Positions 9,513 through 21,700 of a stretch of DNA of 64,000 nt are shown here, piece after piece. Origin of the DNA: Rhizophlyctis rosea (lineage: Eukaryota; Chytridiomycota; Chytridiomycetes; Rhizophlyctidales; Rhizophlyctidaceae); contig JADGJC010000138.1 of assembly GCA_027596075.1 (NCBI GenBank), positions 7,733 to 71,732 of the forward strand, read 5' to 3'. The notes beneath the pieces are model-generated. The model saw only the letters and a program-made list of their open reading frames with translations, made no database searches and was not told where the DNA came from. Made by a program: the position numbers and the translations under genes. How positions within the stretch are numbered: the first letter of the stretch is position 1; each line of letters opens with the position of its first letter.

Positions 9513-9969
9513 AGGTTAAGGCGGACGATGGAATTTGTGCGTTGCCCCCAAGTGTGGGTGAAATACCGTCTTCATTCGGGATTGAGCACCCAGATTCTCG
9601 TGTAACCGGCCACTGTGGGCTACAGGCGGGTAAACTTTTGCAAGTTGAACGGTTACACAAATTTCCCAAAACGCTGGTGCTTAATCTCGAGTGAAGACAG
9701 TACCTTGAAATATGGAAGTTTTTCAACTTCATCAAACTTCAGCGAGTGGACTTCCTGCGAATTATGTGTGAATGGAAATTCGGTAACCAGGTGGTCACAT
9801 CTCACAGCTCTACCGAAGTGAATACGATACGGCCAAAAATATACAGGATTTTATGATGGAAACGAAACATACACATGAAAAAAATAAATGAAATGGGTAA
9901 TAAAATGGAAAAGCGCTACTCGCCTACGTGCACCAGAACCACCCACAAAAAGCCCCTCCCCTCCCTCCC
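9513..9969. other. Intergenic, convergent 3' ends
   Basis: AT-rich 3' flanks of the disordered protein (+) and the zinc transporter (-). No gene or repeat recognised. Confidence 0.5.
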
Positions 9970-12034
9970 TTATCCAAGCCGACACATATTTGGATTACAA
10001 TGCGCCGACGCAATCCCATTCACACTCCCCTCACTAGCACTATCCTCATCCACGAAACCCTCGCCCTCCAATTGCACCGTGGCATGGTGAATGCCGTACC
10101 GTGAACACACAAGCTCCTGTGCTGCTGCTAAAATGCGATGATAGTCCTGGACGATGAGTTCTGCAGAGGTGGTAGGGTCAACGCGGTGGATTGTGATATG
10201 AACTGATAAGCTGGGTTTGCCGATGGTTAGGTTCCAGATGTGGAGGTCGTGGACGTCTCGGACGCCGGGGATGCAGTGGAGGTCTTTTTCGACGGCGTGG
10301 GGGTCGATGTCTGAGGGTGTTGCTGTATTTGCGAGTGAAGTGGGTTAGGAACATTCCCTCCGCCGAAGTCCCTTCTGCAATTCCCAGCACTAAGCCCGCA
10401 CAGAGAACGCGACACAGGGATGCCGATCACCCACCTTCCATCAACACCGTCAAACTGTTATACATCAACCTAATTGTCGTGGCCAGCACGAATACGGAAA
10501 AGATGAAGGTGCAAATGGGGTCTACAATGGTCAAATCTGGCCTGATCCAGATCGTTATAGCGGCAATCAACACGCCAACGGAACTAAGCAAATCTCCAAG
10601 GACATGAATCGCAGCGGATGTGATGTTGATATTTTGGTGCTTTCGCTTCAATGAGATGAATGTATGTGAGACCTTTGATTACAAGCCTTTGTCGGCCTGA
10701 ACAAAACACATACCTTTTTGGGCATCTTGTTTCTCTGCCGATCAGACCCCGCCAAACCCGCCTCAATCAGGTCGTCTATGGACCGTCCAACATGTTCATC
10801 CTCCTCCTCATGATGATGTTCATGATCATGATCGTCGCCATGATGGTGGTCATGGTCGTGATCGTGGTCATGATCGTCTTTATGACTATGCGAATGCGAA
10901 TGTCCATGTAAATGGCTGCTATGATCATGCCCTCCATGCAAGGTGAGGCCCAAAACGATATTCACAACAACGCCTATTGCCGCCGTCCCAGCCTGGGAGG
11001 GAAGGACCAATAGTTAGTCTCTTGTACTTAAATGCTCCAGATCAACCGGGCTCACGCCGGAAGGGATATGGCCAAGCAATTGTAATACCATTATCCGCCC
11101 ATCAATTGGCGTTGGTCTTCGAACTCTTTCTACTGCTTCCCATAGCAGGAATGCGGTAAGGATCCAAATGAGGAATACAGAGAGGATAGCGCCAATGATC
11201 TGCAATAAATATTAGCGATGCCGCTGGAGTTGAAGATTGCTTGCAATGGTCCTCATACCTCGGCACGATAGAATCCATAACTATGACCTGTTGCGTGTTG
11301 CGTCGATAAGTAAGTAGTCTGAACATACCCGTCCAAATCTCAACATGAATCAAGAGTGCGTCCACGTACGTTTCGTTGCAGGTTGTTGTGAAAGATATAG
11401 TGCTGCCAATGAGATTGCGAACCCGGCAATATCTGCACACGCGAGGTAAGTCTGAGCCCATTGATCATTTTGCGATATGGTATAGCCCAGCTTACCGGAA
11501 AGCAGATGAAAACTATCACTCAAAATCGCCAGGGATCCTGGAAAATGGCACGATGAATAGGTGGATCTGCCGCTTGTCATCTAGCCACAATACCTGATGC
11601 TTACCACTGATAATACCAGCAACTAGTTCCAGAATGAAGAATGCAAAGCACAAACTAGTAGCGATGATAAGCTTGCGCTTATCACGCGCTGCACCCTCGT
11701 TCGCTTCCGCTCCCAATTCGGGACAAGCAAACCCGCTTCCCCGACTACCTCCATTACCCTCTTGATGTGAGCCACTCGTGCTTCCGTAGGAGGTAGCCGG
11801 GGAAGTGCCTTTGTGGTCTTGCACAGAGGCTTGGACCGATGAGGGAGCGCCTACATATGTGTCGCCGGAGATGGCCCGACCATTGTCGGTTTCATCATCC
11901 ACGTCTGTGGAGATATTTGTGTTTCGCGTGAAGGGTGCTAGGAGAGTTTGTGTTGCTAGGGTATCTATTGTTGACAAACGACGTGACCGTCCGGATGAGG
12001 GTGTTGTGGAAAGGAGGGGGGCGTGTTCGGACAT
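9970..12034 (-). CDS. Cation diffusion facilitator, ZRC1/COT1-like zinc transporter
   Basis: Multi-exon gene starting MSEHAPLLSTTPSSGRSRRL. A Ser-rich cytosolic N-terminus leads to helix I (LIIATSLCFAFFILELVAGI), helix II with zinc-site Asp/His (LAILSDSFHLLS), DIAGFAISLAALYLSQ, and IIGAILSVFLIWILTAFLLW. A very long His/Asp loop follows (HDHDHDHDHHHGDDHDHEHH), then helix V with the HxxxD site (SAAIHVLGDLLSSVG) and helix VI. The last exon encodes the CDF cytosolic domain, recognised by VHDLHIWNLTIGKPSLSVHI. Known members export zinc from the cytosol into the vacuole in exchange for protons; the His-rich loop is typical of that group. The intron at 10993-11088 is exactly one copy of the introner-like repeat; removing it joins DGRIM to AGTAAIGVVVNIV. 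Confidence 0.9.
10993..11088 (-). mobile_element. Introner-like element forming a complete intron
   Basis: On the minus strand the intron is G + element (10994-11087, 94 bp) + G: the element begins TATTACAATTG and ends CTTCCCTCCCA. It supplies the T of the GT donor, a consensus branch site GACTAAC, the pyrimidine tract and the A of the AG acceptor. The flanking G on each side completes the splice sites. Splicing regenerates ATAATG-GCTGGG in frame and restores a conserved CDF segment. It shares ~96% identity with 4341-4434 and its first half with 3212-3266. Confidence 0.8.
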
Positions 12035-12794
12035 TATGATGGGCTACTAGCTAGGACTGTTTTTGTTACGACAGAGAGTTGTTGGAAGGTGTTCAAAGTC
12101 CAATTCTGTTCCATAAGATCAGCTGCAAGTTCTATCCCGCGGACTTTGCCAGGGTCTCACCTATCGAGCCCACCCGAAACTACCCGAGTGCCCAAACACC
12201 AACACGGGAGCTGACTTGTATGTATGAGTTGGGAGGGGGAATACCGCGGGACCACAGACCAAGCTAAAGTGTGTGTGTGTGGAAAAAAGGGGCTGGGAAC
12301 GAGGTTTTCGGGAGAGAAGGAAGGTGGAAGGGCTGGAGAATGAATTGGGCGAATCAAATGTCGGGATGAGCGGAATTTGGAATTTTGGAAAGTTGGAAAC
12401 GCGTTCCAAGTTGCATCATTCACGTGAAGGGCGGCACAGCGTATATGGCACTGCAAGCCACTACGCCATGTTCCATATGCCTCCGGGCCAGGGGGATTGG
12501 ATGCGCAATGACCGCAATCGGCCTCAACCATTCCTTCCCCTTTGCAGGCTCCACTGGGTCATCTTGCCTTTCCCACGCACCGTAATTTGTGCTTCTACGT
12601 GGGAATACCATCCGCCTCAACACATTGCGTAGAAAATAGTTGCACCTCGATTTTTTGAGCTGTGGGCAATATCTGTTTACCTTCCATGCGGCTGCTTGCG
12701 CGTCGCTGTCGACAACTTTGGCCTTTCCGCTTCGGCGTGGATAACCGAAAGGTTTACCGTAGATCACCTTACTTGTTCAAAAGCGAATTGCAAC
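12035..12794. other. Divergent promoter region
   Basis: 760 bp between the zinc-transporter start (-) and the VPS13 start (+). A GT-rich run (GTGTGTGTGTG) lies at about 12270-12280. No ORF with coding character. Confidence 0.4.
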
Positions 12795-15700
12795 ATGTTT
12801 GAAGGACTGGTGGCACCCGTCATCAAGAAGGTAGTCCGCAAAGAGTAGCACTTGGCAAAAGTGGTGTACGCAGCTTACACCTTCTTGCGATGTAAACAGG
12901 TCCTTGGTGACTATGTGGCAAATCTGGAAAGCACGCAGTTGAGCATTGGGTTATGGCAGGGCAAGTCTTGGCTTATCTTCAACACCTCCATATCACCATG
13001 CGATTGCTCATATGAATCGGTTTCCAGGTGATGTTGTATTGCACAACCTGAGACTGAAGCGCGAAGCACTGGAGAAGTTCAAATTGCCAATTGATGTTTT
13101 GGAAGGTTGGTTGACGAGCCTGTGGACGTCCCATCTCCTTCTCCAGTCTTTCTCACGCGTTACATGCCAAAGGATATCTTGGCGACCTGACGATGAACAT
13201 ACCTTGGAATGATCTCAAAAACAAACCTGTCAAGATCCTAATAAACAATGTCTATCTGCTGGCGGCTCCAAGAGGGGAAACTGATTACGACCCTGTTGAA
13301 GAGGAGGAAAGTGCGCAAAAGGTCAAAAGGGAGAAGCTGGAAACGGCCGAGATGCTCGCAACGCGACCGAAATCACAGCAAGGAGGTAGTGTTGCATGAG
13401 CAGCGATGATCAGAGCCATCCGATTTTGACCATGGCAATACCAGATACCGAAGCGCAGAATGCCACGTTCGTCACTCAGCTAGTCACAAAGATTGTGGAT
13501 AACCTGCAAGTGAAAATGAAGAACATTCACATTCGATACGAAGACAAATTGAGCAACCCAGCAGTAGGTTTTTCGCTAGACCTTCTTGTGAAGAATTGAG
13601 CAAAATCTTAACACTCCGCATCAGAAACCCTTCTCGGTGGGAATAACGCTTGGCGAACTATCCGCCGTTTCCACAGATGAGAATTGGAATGAAAAGTTTA
13701 TTCATGACGAAGTTGGCGTGATCTACAAGGTATCTGCGTAAGAATGAAGGAACACACTTCACGAAAGCTAACCAAACTGTATTCAAGCTTCTCCGCCTTG
13801 GTAGTCTAGCTGTCTACTGGAACACAGATGCCGTATCCTTGGCAGGGAAACCGCCGAATGACAGTCGAGACGCATTTATGGGTTTGGTAAGCAAATACTT
13901 TTTGGGCGAGTGTGAGCTCGTTCCTCATGAACCGTTCAGATTGCGTCAGGAGAGAAGTTGCCGCCAGAACTTCAATACATCCTCAAACCTGTCTCGGGAG
14001 AGGGCAAGGTAATACCACTCATGGGAACTTGCACAACCGGAGCACATCTTATTAACAGACGAAACAGCTCAAATCAAATAAATCGTACCGGCCTGGAGAA
14101 CCAAGAACATCGGCTACATTGCAATTTGATGAGCTTGGGTTTGTCTTGGATGATGAACAGTACAGCAGTCTTTTCGCCTTGCTTGGTGCATTTTCATTTT
14201 ACGTCCGAAATCAGCCGGTAAGTGGTCAATGTCAGATCACTCCTATTACCATGTTCTAAAACTGCATCATAACCATTCAGTACCGCAAATATCGACCCCC
14301 TCGGTCCATTACTCCGAAGTTGGATCCGCAAGCATGGTTGAAATATGCTGGTATGCTAACAAAAAGGTGCTCGTGGATGATGTGACTTACGAACATGATC
14401 GCGTAGGAACGTGTGTCTTGACGGAGATTCACGATAAACATCGACGGTGGACATGGGCATACTTTGCCGAACGGCGAGATGATCGCCGGCAATATATCAA
14501 ATTGTACGAGGAGTTGAAACGAGGAACTCTGCTCGCTCCGGAGGTTAGTCAGATCGTGAGTCTATTATGAAAGTGAGGAGGTCTCACGCCTTGTGGATGT
14601 GCAGGATCGTGAAGCATTGGACGATTTGGAGCGCAAGCTGTCTTTTGAGGACATCCATCTCTACCGATCATTAGCCAATGCACAACTGAAGAAGGAACGG
14701 GTTTTGAGGGGTAAGGGCTCTTCCTTTGAGGCAATCTGACTGCACGCACCAATGACCATGTGCAGAGAAAACGGTGAAGAAAACGCAGCCTCCACCGTCT
14801 CAACAGACATGGACAGGTTGGGCCGCCAGCTTCATTTACACTCCTCAGGCGCAGGTCCGTAAAGTTGTCTGGCACGTTGTGGGATATGGTGGCTGATCTT
14901 TTCACTAACCATGCCAATAGGATACAACCCAAGATCAAACGACTCTCTCGGACGAAGAGGTCAAGCAGCTATATGATACGATCGAATATGACCCGAAAAC
15001 TGCATTGGAGGTTACTGACTTTCCGGATGAGGTAATTTCATTGTCGTTTCAATTCTACCACGGACATGCCTGACATTCCGTTTCGACATTCAGGCGGTCT
15101 TGCTCGACGCACAGTGTCAACTGAATACGGGCTCGATAACGCTGAAGCAGGAGCCAACTGGGAAGGCGCAAGTCCTGATGTCTCTCGTCTTTGAGGAATT
15201 CACTGCGCAGTTCCAGCAACATCCGCACACAATGAAGGGCAAGCTCTCCTTGGGAGGAATGACGCTCAATGATGGAACTACAGCCAATACATTATACCCG
15301 ACTTTGATCCGCGCGAAGAATAAGAAGGATGACTCCGCATCCATCAGGTTGGTTGGGAACGGAGGAAGGTGTTGAAAATGATCGTAGTTGACAAGAGTGT
15401 TCCTCGTTAGCGAATTGCAAGCACCTTTCCTCCAGCTTGAGTTTGAACAGAATCCTCTGGACAAACGAGCAGATAACGCTTTAACAATTAAGATGTTGCC
15501 GTTGGAAGTCATTTACAATCCCACGACCATAAAGTCTATGCTGGCGTTCCTCACACCTCCTGCGTCCGAGTCGGCTACGGTGTCTACCATTCAGGCTATG
15601 GCGGTGGACACCTTGTCCGGTTTGACTGCGCAGACTCGAGCTGGTCTTGAGTATGCTTTGGAAGAACACAAGACGTTGGATTTGCGGTTGGATCTGGATG

Positions 15701-18700
15701 CTCCCATTTTCATTATTCCCGAAAGGTATCCGTCCGCCAAATTCTTCACGCCTTTATTTCATGAAAGCTAATGGCCGTTTGATCGTTTGTGCAGTTGCAC
15801 CGATGCTTCGTCCATGGTTGCTGTGGTGGATGCTGGTCACTTGGTTGTAAACAGCAACCTTGTGGATTCGGAGAAGAAGAAGGAGTTACAGCAGAAACAA
15901 GGAGCAAAGTTGACGGAAAAGGAGATCGGCTACCTGAAGAGCTTGCTTTACGATAAATTTACGTGCGAGCTTAACTCGGTGCAGGTTGGTAATATACGGA
16001 AATGCAGCATTTACGCATTTGTTGACGGCGTGTAACTCCAATACAGGTCTTGTTGGGACCATCGATAAACCGCTGCATGCAGCTGATATCGAAAGACAGC
16101 CTCGCCAGTGAATTGCACGTGATCGAGCGGGTGAACTTGTCCTTCTGTATCGAAATGTGCATCCTCCCCAAGCTGCCTGATTATCCGCGAACCAAAATAT
16201 CGGGCGAGCTGCCGCGGCTTCACTTGAACCTGTCGGACACGAAGTATAAGACGACCATGCGCTTGATTGATATTGTGATGGATTCGCTTTTTGGTGGGAA
16301 AGAGCAGGGGTCGGATCAAGCTGTGGTTGTGGAGCCTCTTGACTGGAGGTTCTTGACGGGTGGAGATAATGTTGTGGCACTCAATAATGGGGAGGAATCG
16401 GATTCGGAGAAGGAGGGGGCTGACGATGATGATGATTCGTTCTTTGACGCGTCGGAAAATTTGGGAGTCGCTGCTAAGAAAGTGACGTTTGAGGACCCGA
16501 AGAAGGTTACGGTAGAATTGCGATTCGATATTCATCAAGCATCCGTATCATTGAAGAAGGCGGATCGGCATGATGCTACGGTGGAGACGAGTCTGGCAGA
16601 GCTGACGGTTTCTGGGTTCGGTTTGGACGTCAAAACACGGCCGTTCGACATGGATGTGGGGATTCAGATTCGTTCGATTCAGCTGGAGGATCTTTTGCAG
16701 AAACAGTCGGAGTTTACGTATTTGCTTACCCCGACCCTGAAAGATCGCGAAGGAACTCCTGAAGGACCATTGGACGACGGTCAACTTGTTCAAGTGCAGT
16801 ACCACAGTATCAAACACAACCATCCAGATTACGACGGCATTGATTCGTCTGTTGATGTGTCTCTCGCTGCGGTTACTGTCGTGTTGACTAAGGGGACGGT
16901 TCTGTCGCTCTATGATTTCATTTTGATGACGTTTACGGCTGCTGGTGACCCGGCGCATAGTCGGACGGGGTCTCAAACCTCTATCGTAAAAGTTACCTCG
17001 GAGGAAACTGGCCAAACGACAGAAGAGGAGGTTCCTGACGTCAGCCCTCCATCCTATCCTACCACCATGCTTGTGCGTGCCAGCATGAAAAGTATCAATT
17101 TCATCGTCAATCAGGACGGCAGGCAACTAGCGACCGCAACATTCGGTGCCCTCAAAACGTCGGTACTTTTGAAGGAGAGCACCATGAAGGTTACGGGGAG
17201 CATTGGGGATCTGTCGATCGTGGACGATGTAGCTAGGGTTGAGCACAATCGGCTATATCGGCAGCTGCTGAGGATTGATGGGGAGGAGGTAGCTCATTTT
17301 ACTTGGGAAACGTACAACCAGTCGGATGAGGGGTATCCGGGATACGATAGCGCGTTGACGCTGAAGGCTAATTCGATGCGGCTGACATACCTGGAACGCC
17401 TGATCAAAGAGCTGATGGAGTACCTGAGCGAATTCCAACGGATGCATCTATTGTTGGAGGCGGCTAGGAAGGCGGCGGTGGAGTCTGCGGCGCAAATCCA
17501 GGAAACGGCGGGCAAGTTCCATTTCGATATCCATATCGATACACCTATTTTGGAGTTCCCGCATGCGTCGTTGCAGTTGAAGGATATGGTTACGATGTAT
17601 CCTGGGAGTATATCGGCGAAGAATGTGTTTGAGACGGATACGGGGAGTGGCGGGCTGGTGAATAAGATTGTTGCGGATGTGACGGCGATGAAGGCTGTGT
17701 CGAGTTTCTTTGTTGGGGAGAAAGTGAGGGAGAGGCAGATTATTAAGGATGTTAATGTGCATGTTTTGTATACCAGTCAGGATTCGGGTGGGGTGGAGGG
17801 TGTTCCGGAGTCGGCGGTGGGTGTTAAATTGGTGAAGTGGAGCGCTTATTGAGGAGCCGATTTACTGATGTATGCGATCTATTGGCAGGTGGACGTAAAA
17901 GCGTCTGACGTTCGGTTGACATTGACGCCGAAACAGTACAAGTTCCTGTTGGACTTGTTTAATCAGTTGTTTGGAGGACCGGGCCCGGCACCACAAAAAG
18001 AGATTGAGGACCAGTCAGCGGATCGGTCTCAGAGCGAGAAGGATCAACCAGCGCCTGATGTTGCCGACGGAAGTCGCGTCTCTATGGATGCACGAGTACA
18101 TATTCCGTCCATCTGTTTTGAAATCCTCCAACCTTCAACTGGGTCGGGTGACGAGGAAGAGTCGCTGGCAATGTTCTCAGTGCACGACCTCATTGTCAAG
18201 GCTGCTATGCACAAGGACTCGGCGATGGAGGTAGAAGTACAAGTCCAAGCCTTCTCCATCAAAGATACGAGACCAAGTAGTGGGAATCTGTTCCAAGAAA
18301 TCATGCCGGCGAGCACTCGGAAAGAGGAGCAGCTCGTTCTGCGCCTGTCGCGGACAAATACCGGTCGGTCGGTGTACATCGTTACCGTAGACTCTCCACA
18401 GTTGTTCCTTGTTCTGGATCATCTTTTCTTGGTTCGGGATTACTTCGTCGCGCCTTTGAGTCTCTCCAGCGATGCTTCAGGGCCTGTGCGGCAGGAGGGG
18501 ACGCAACCTGCAAATGTTGGTGACGAACCTCAAGAGCCGATGACGTTCCGGGTGACACTTGCGAACGTTGAAATCATTCTCTTACAAGATGCGTGCTTGG
18601 CGTCCACGGAAGCCGTCATCCTCATGGCGAAGCAACTTGTCGTCGCGCAGGAGCTTGTACTCAGCATCGGTGTGCAGGATATGGGGATGTTCTTCTGCTC

Positions 18701-21700
18701 GATGGATAATAGGGAAGAAACTTCGTTGCGGTTTATTCAGAATTTCGATTTGACCATGTCAATGGATGATCGGATGACGGGGCCCGGGCACAAGTTGACG
18801 AATATTCTGTTGGATTTGTCGCCGTTGATGTTGAGGATTTCGTATCGGGATGTGCAGTTGTTGATGGAGATTTTGAATCAGTATACGGAGTTGAGTACGA
18901 GGAGTAATGCGGCCCCTATTTCTGCGGCGGCGGCGGGGGTTGAGAATGCGTTGACGTCGAGCAAGAGTTTGCCGGATATTGTTATGGCGAGGGAGAGGGT
19001 GGGTGGTTTTTTTGCGGTCTTTGGTTGGTGTGGGGTTGGAGGCTCTGATGATGTGTCGTCTGTTATTTACAGCTGCAAGTTAGCATCAAGAGCATTAGAA
19101 TCATTTTGATTGACGATCTCAATGATTTGCATTTGCCGATGTTGGATTTGGTGGTGGACAAGATGGTGGTGGATGTTTCGGATTGGTCTTCTCATGTTGG
19201 TGTTTTCCTTTGTCATACATTACAACAAAATTCGGAGGCTTATTTGTTTTCGTTTTAGCTTCGAGTTGAGACAAGCCCATCGGTTTATATCAACTACTTC
19301 AATGTGCGCAACTCGCATTGGGAGCCCTTCATTGAACCGTGGCAGTTCTATCTTACGGTGAGTTCGAGAAACGCGCGGTTTTAAGTGCCGGTCAGTCATT
19401 GAGGTTTGTCACCAGGCGTCGAGACAATCGGATTCTGGTACAACTTCTGTGGACTTCTACTCCCGGAGAAAATTGGAGGTTACCCTCAGCCATGTGTTCA
19501 TTGAGACGATGTTGCGAACTCAGGATGTTTGGAGTAAGCAACCACAGGTAAGCAAGAAAGGCGTGCTCTAGCTCAATAGGAATCAACTCTGATGTGGACC
19601 GAATGAAGCGGAACGTGAGGGCAAGAAGAGGCGTGCATGCGCCATACGTGATTCGTAACCGTACCGGGTACAGCATGCATTTGTGGGCTGACGCAGTGGG
19701 TGACGGGTTGGACACGGAGTTGAAACAGCTTGCTGACAATGAGGAAATGCCTTGGCGCTTTGATGATTGGCGAACGATGCGTGAGGTACGTAAAGGAGTT
19801 CAGCGGTCAAGAACGGCATTATCTCATATTTTCGCACCACAGCGAACCCTACCCGCTCCCAACAAAGTTTCCATACAATTGCATGGGCCATCGTGGGAAA
19901 CGTTGAAAGGGGTTTTGGTTGATCGGGAAGGCACTCAGTTCTACGTTTTGCGGCCCGCCATCAACCGGGTGGTGCATCGACTTGTTTGTGATGTGAAGCT
20001 GGTAGAAAACGTCAAAGTCGTAACATTCCGGTCAGCAACTGTCATTCAGAACAGCACTCCTATCACGATTCATGCCATGGCGGTGAACGCAAAGAGGCAG
20101 ATGACATGCGGGATATACACCATCGCTCCTGGAGAGGAACGACCTATTCCCATTGAGTCCTCGTATTACGACTCCATCCAAATTCGGCCGCAAGAAGGGT
20201 TTGGGTACACCTGGAGTGCAGAAGTACTGTCCTGGCGGGACTTGCAAAAAGAATCCGTCGCCCTCATCACCTGCAATTCCTACGACCCATCCGTACCGCC
20301 ATTCCGGTTCCAAGTGAACTGTGAATACCACAAAGAAGCCGCCACGACCGCGTACCCGATGCTTACGATGAAGTTGCTACCACCGTTCCAAGTGGAGAAT
20401 CTTCTGCCATATGACTTCCGCTATGTCATTGTGGATCGGACCACCCGTCAGGAACACCGGGATGTGGTCAAACAAGGAGCGCTAAACCCGGTGTTTACAA
20501 TCAACCCTTTGCATCTGCTTGCGATGAGCATCGAGGTCTTAGGAACGGAGTACAAGCCTAGCGATGTGGCGATTATTACGAACTCCGATTTGGAGTATCG
20601 AGATGATACGTTGACTCTGACTGATGCGGAAGGACGACCGCTGCAGCTTAAGATCAAGTATAGCGATCGGTTGGCGCTGGGAGGGAGGAAAGTTAGTATA
20701 TATAGTCCGTATGTGTTGATGAATAAGACGGGGTTGGATATGTTCTTTAGTGCGCGGTCTCTTTTGGCTACTTCGAGGTTTGCGGCTGGGCAAGGTATGA
20801 ATGTGATTTGTGATGTGATGATCATTTGGATGTATGTCCTCATGGCTTTTGCGTTGTGCAGGAGTGAAGCGGTCGAAGAAAACCGACATTGTGAGTTTCT
20901 GGGTCCTTGAATAATCTTTGCTTGGTCCTTATTCATGTATCTATAGGTGGAACCGTTTATGTTTTCGTACTCCAACTTTGAGCCGCTGCGTTCCAGGGCG
21001 CAGGTGAAAGTGGAGGATTCAGATTGGAGCAAGGTATTTTGGCGTGCATTAACTTATTTTGGTGTACGTCGCTGACTCGAGCACCCGCAGCCAATCAGTT
21101 TCGAAGCTGTTGGTAGCTCTTATGATGTTGCCATCCCTTCTGCGACCAGAGGCCTAGAGTATCGGATGGGAGTTACGGTGACGGAAGGGGAGGGCAAGGT
21201 ATGGGCTCTGTTTTCGAGAATGTGTGGATGATGCTGATGGTGATGATCATTTCTAGTTTTACTTGACCAAAGTGGTGACATTTGCTCCGCGGTTCATCCT
21301 CAAAAATAACATGGATGAAGATTTGCAATTTAGGCAGCAGCGCGCAAGTGCTGCGGTCTTGTTGAAATCTAAAGACTCGGGGCCGCTTCATACTATCCGG
21401 TCGGTGGATGAGGGTTTCGCGCAGTTGTCAGTAAGACTTACCGGTCTGACTAATGAATGGTATGTCCTATGCTTGGATGCTTCCATGAGAGAGCCACGTT
21501 CATGTTTTGGCCTTTTTTAGGTCCAATCCTATCAACATCACGGAAGTTGGTCGCATCTACGTGAAGCTGGGGCGCATGAGCTCTCCTGAAGAGGACTTGG
21601 TCCGTGTCGAAGTGCATATTGAGAACGCGACCATCTTTGTGGTGTTTGTGCGACGGGAAAAGATCTGGCCGTTCAAAATCATCAATGATACGGATACCGA

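Noticed and set aside
10660..10911. Met/Val/Ile-rich ORF opposite the CDF gene, looking like a membrane protein
   Set aside because: It is the antisense of the His/Asp-rich loop (CAT/GAT repeats read as ATG/ATC).
10977..11159. ORF across the introner copy, similar to one at 4221-4454
   Set aside because: The similarity is only the shared repeat; neither has a conserved domain or a proper ATG context.
12270..12282. GTGTGTGTGTG run as a functional Z-DNA or microsatellite element
   Set aside because: Too short (about 12 bp) to mean anything by itself.
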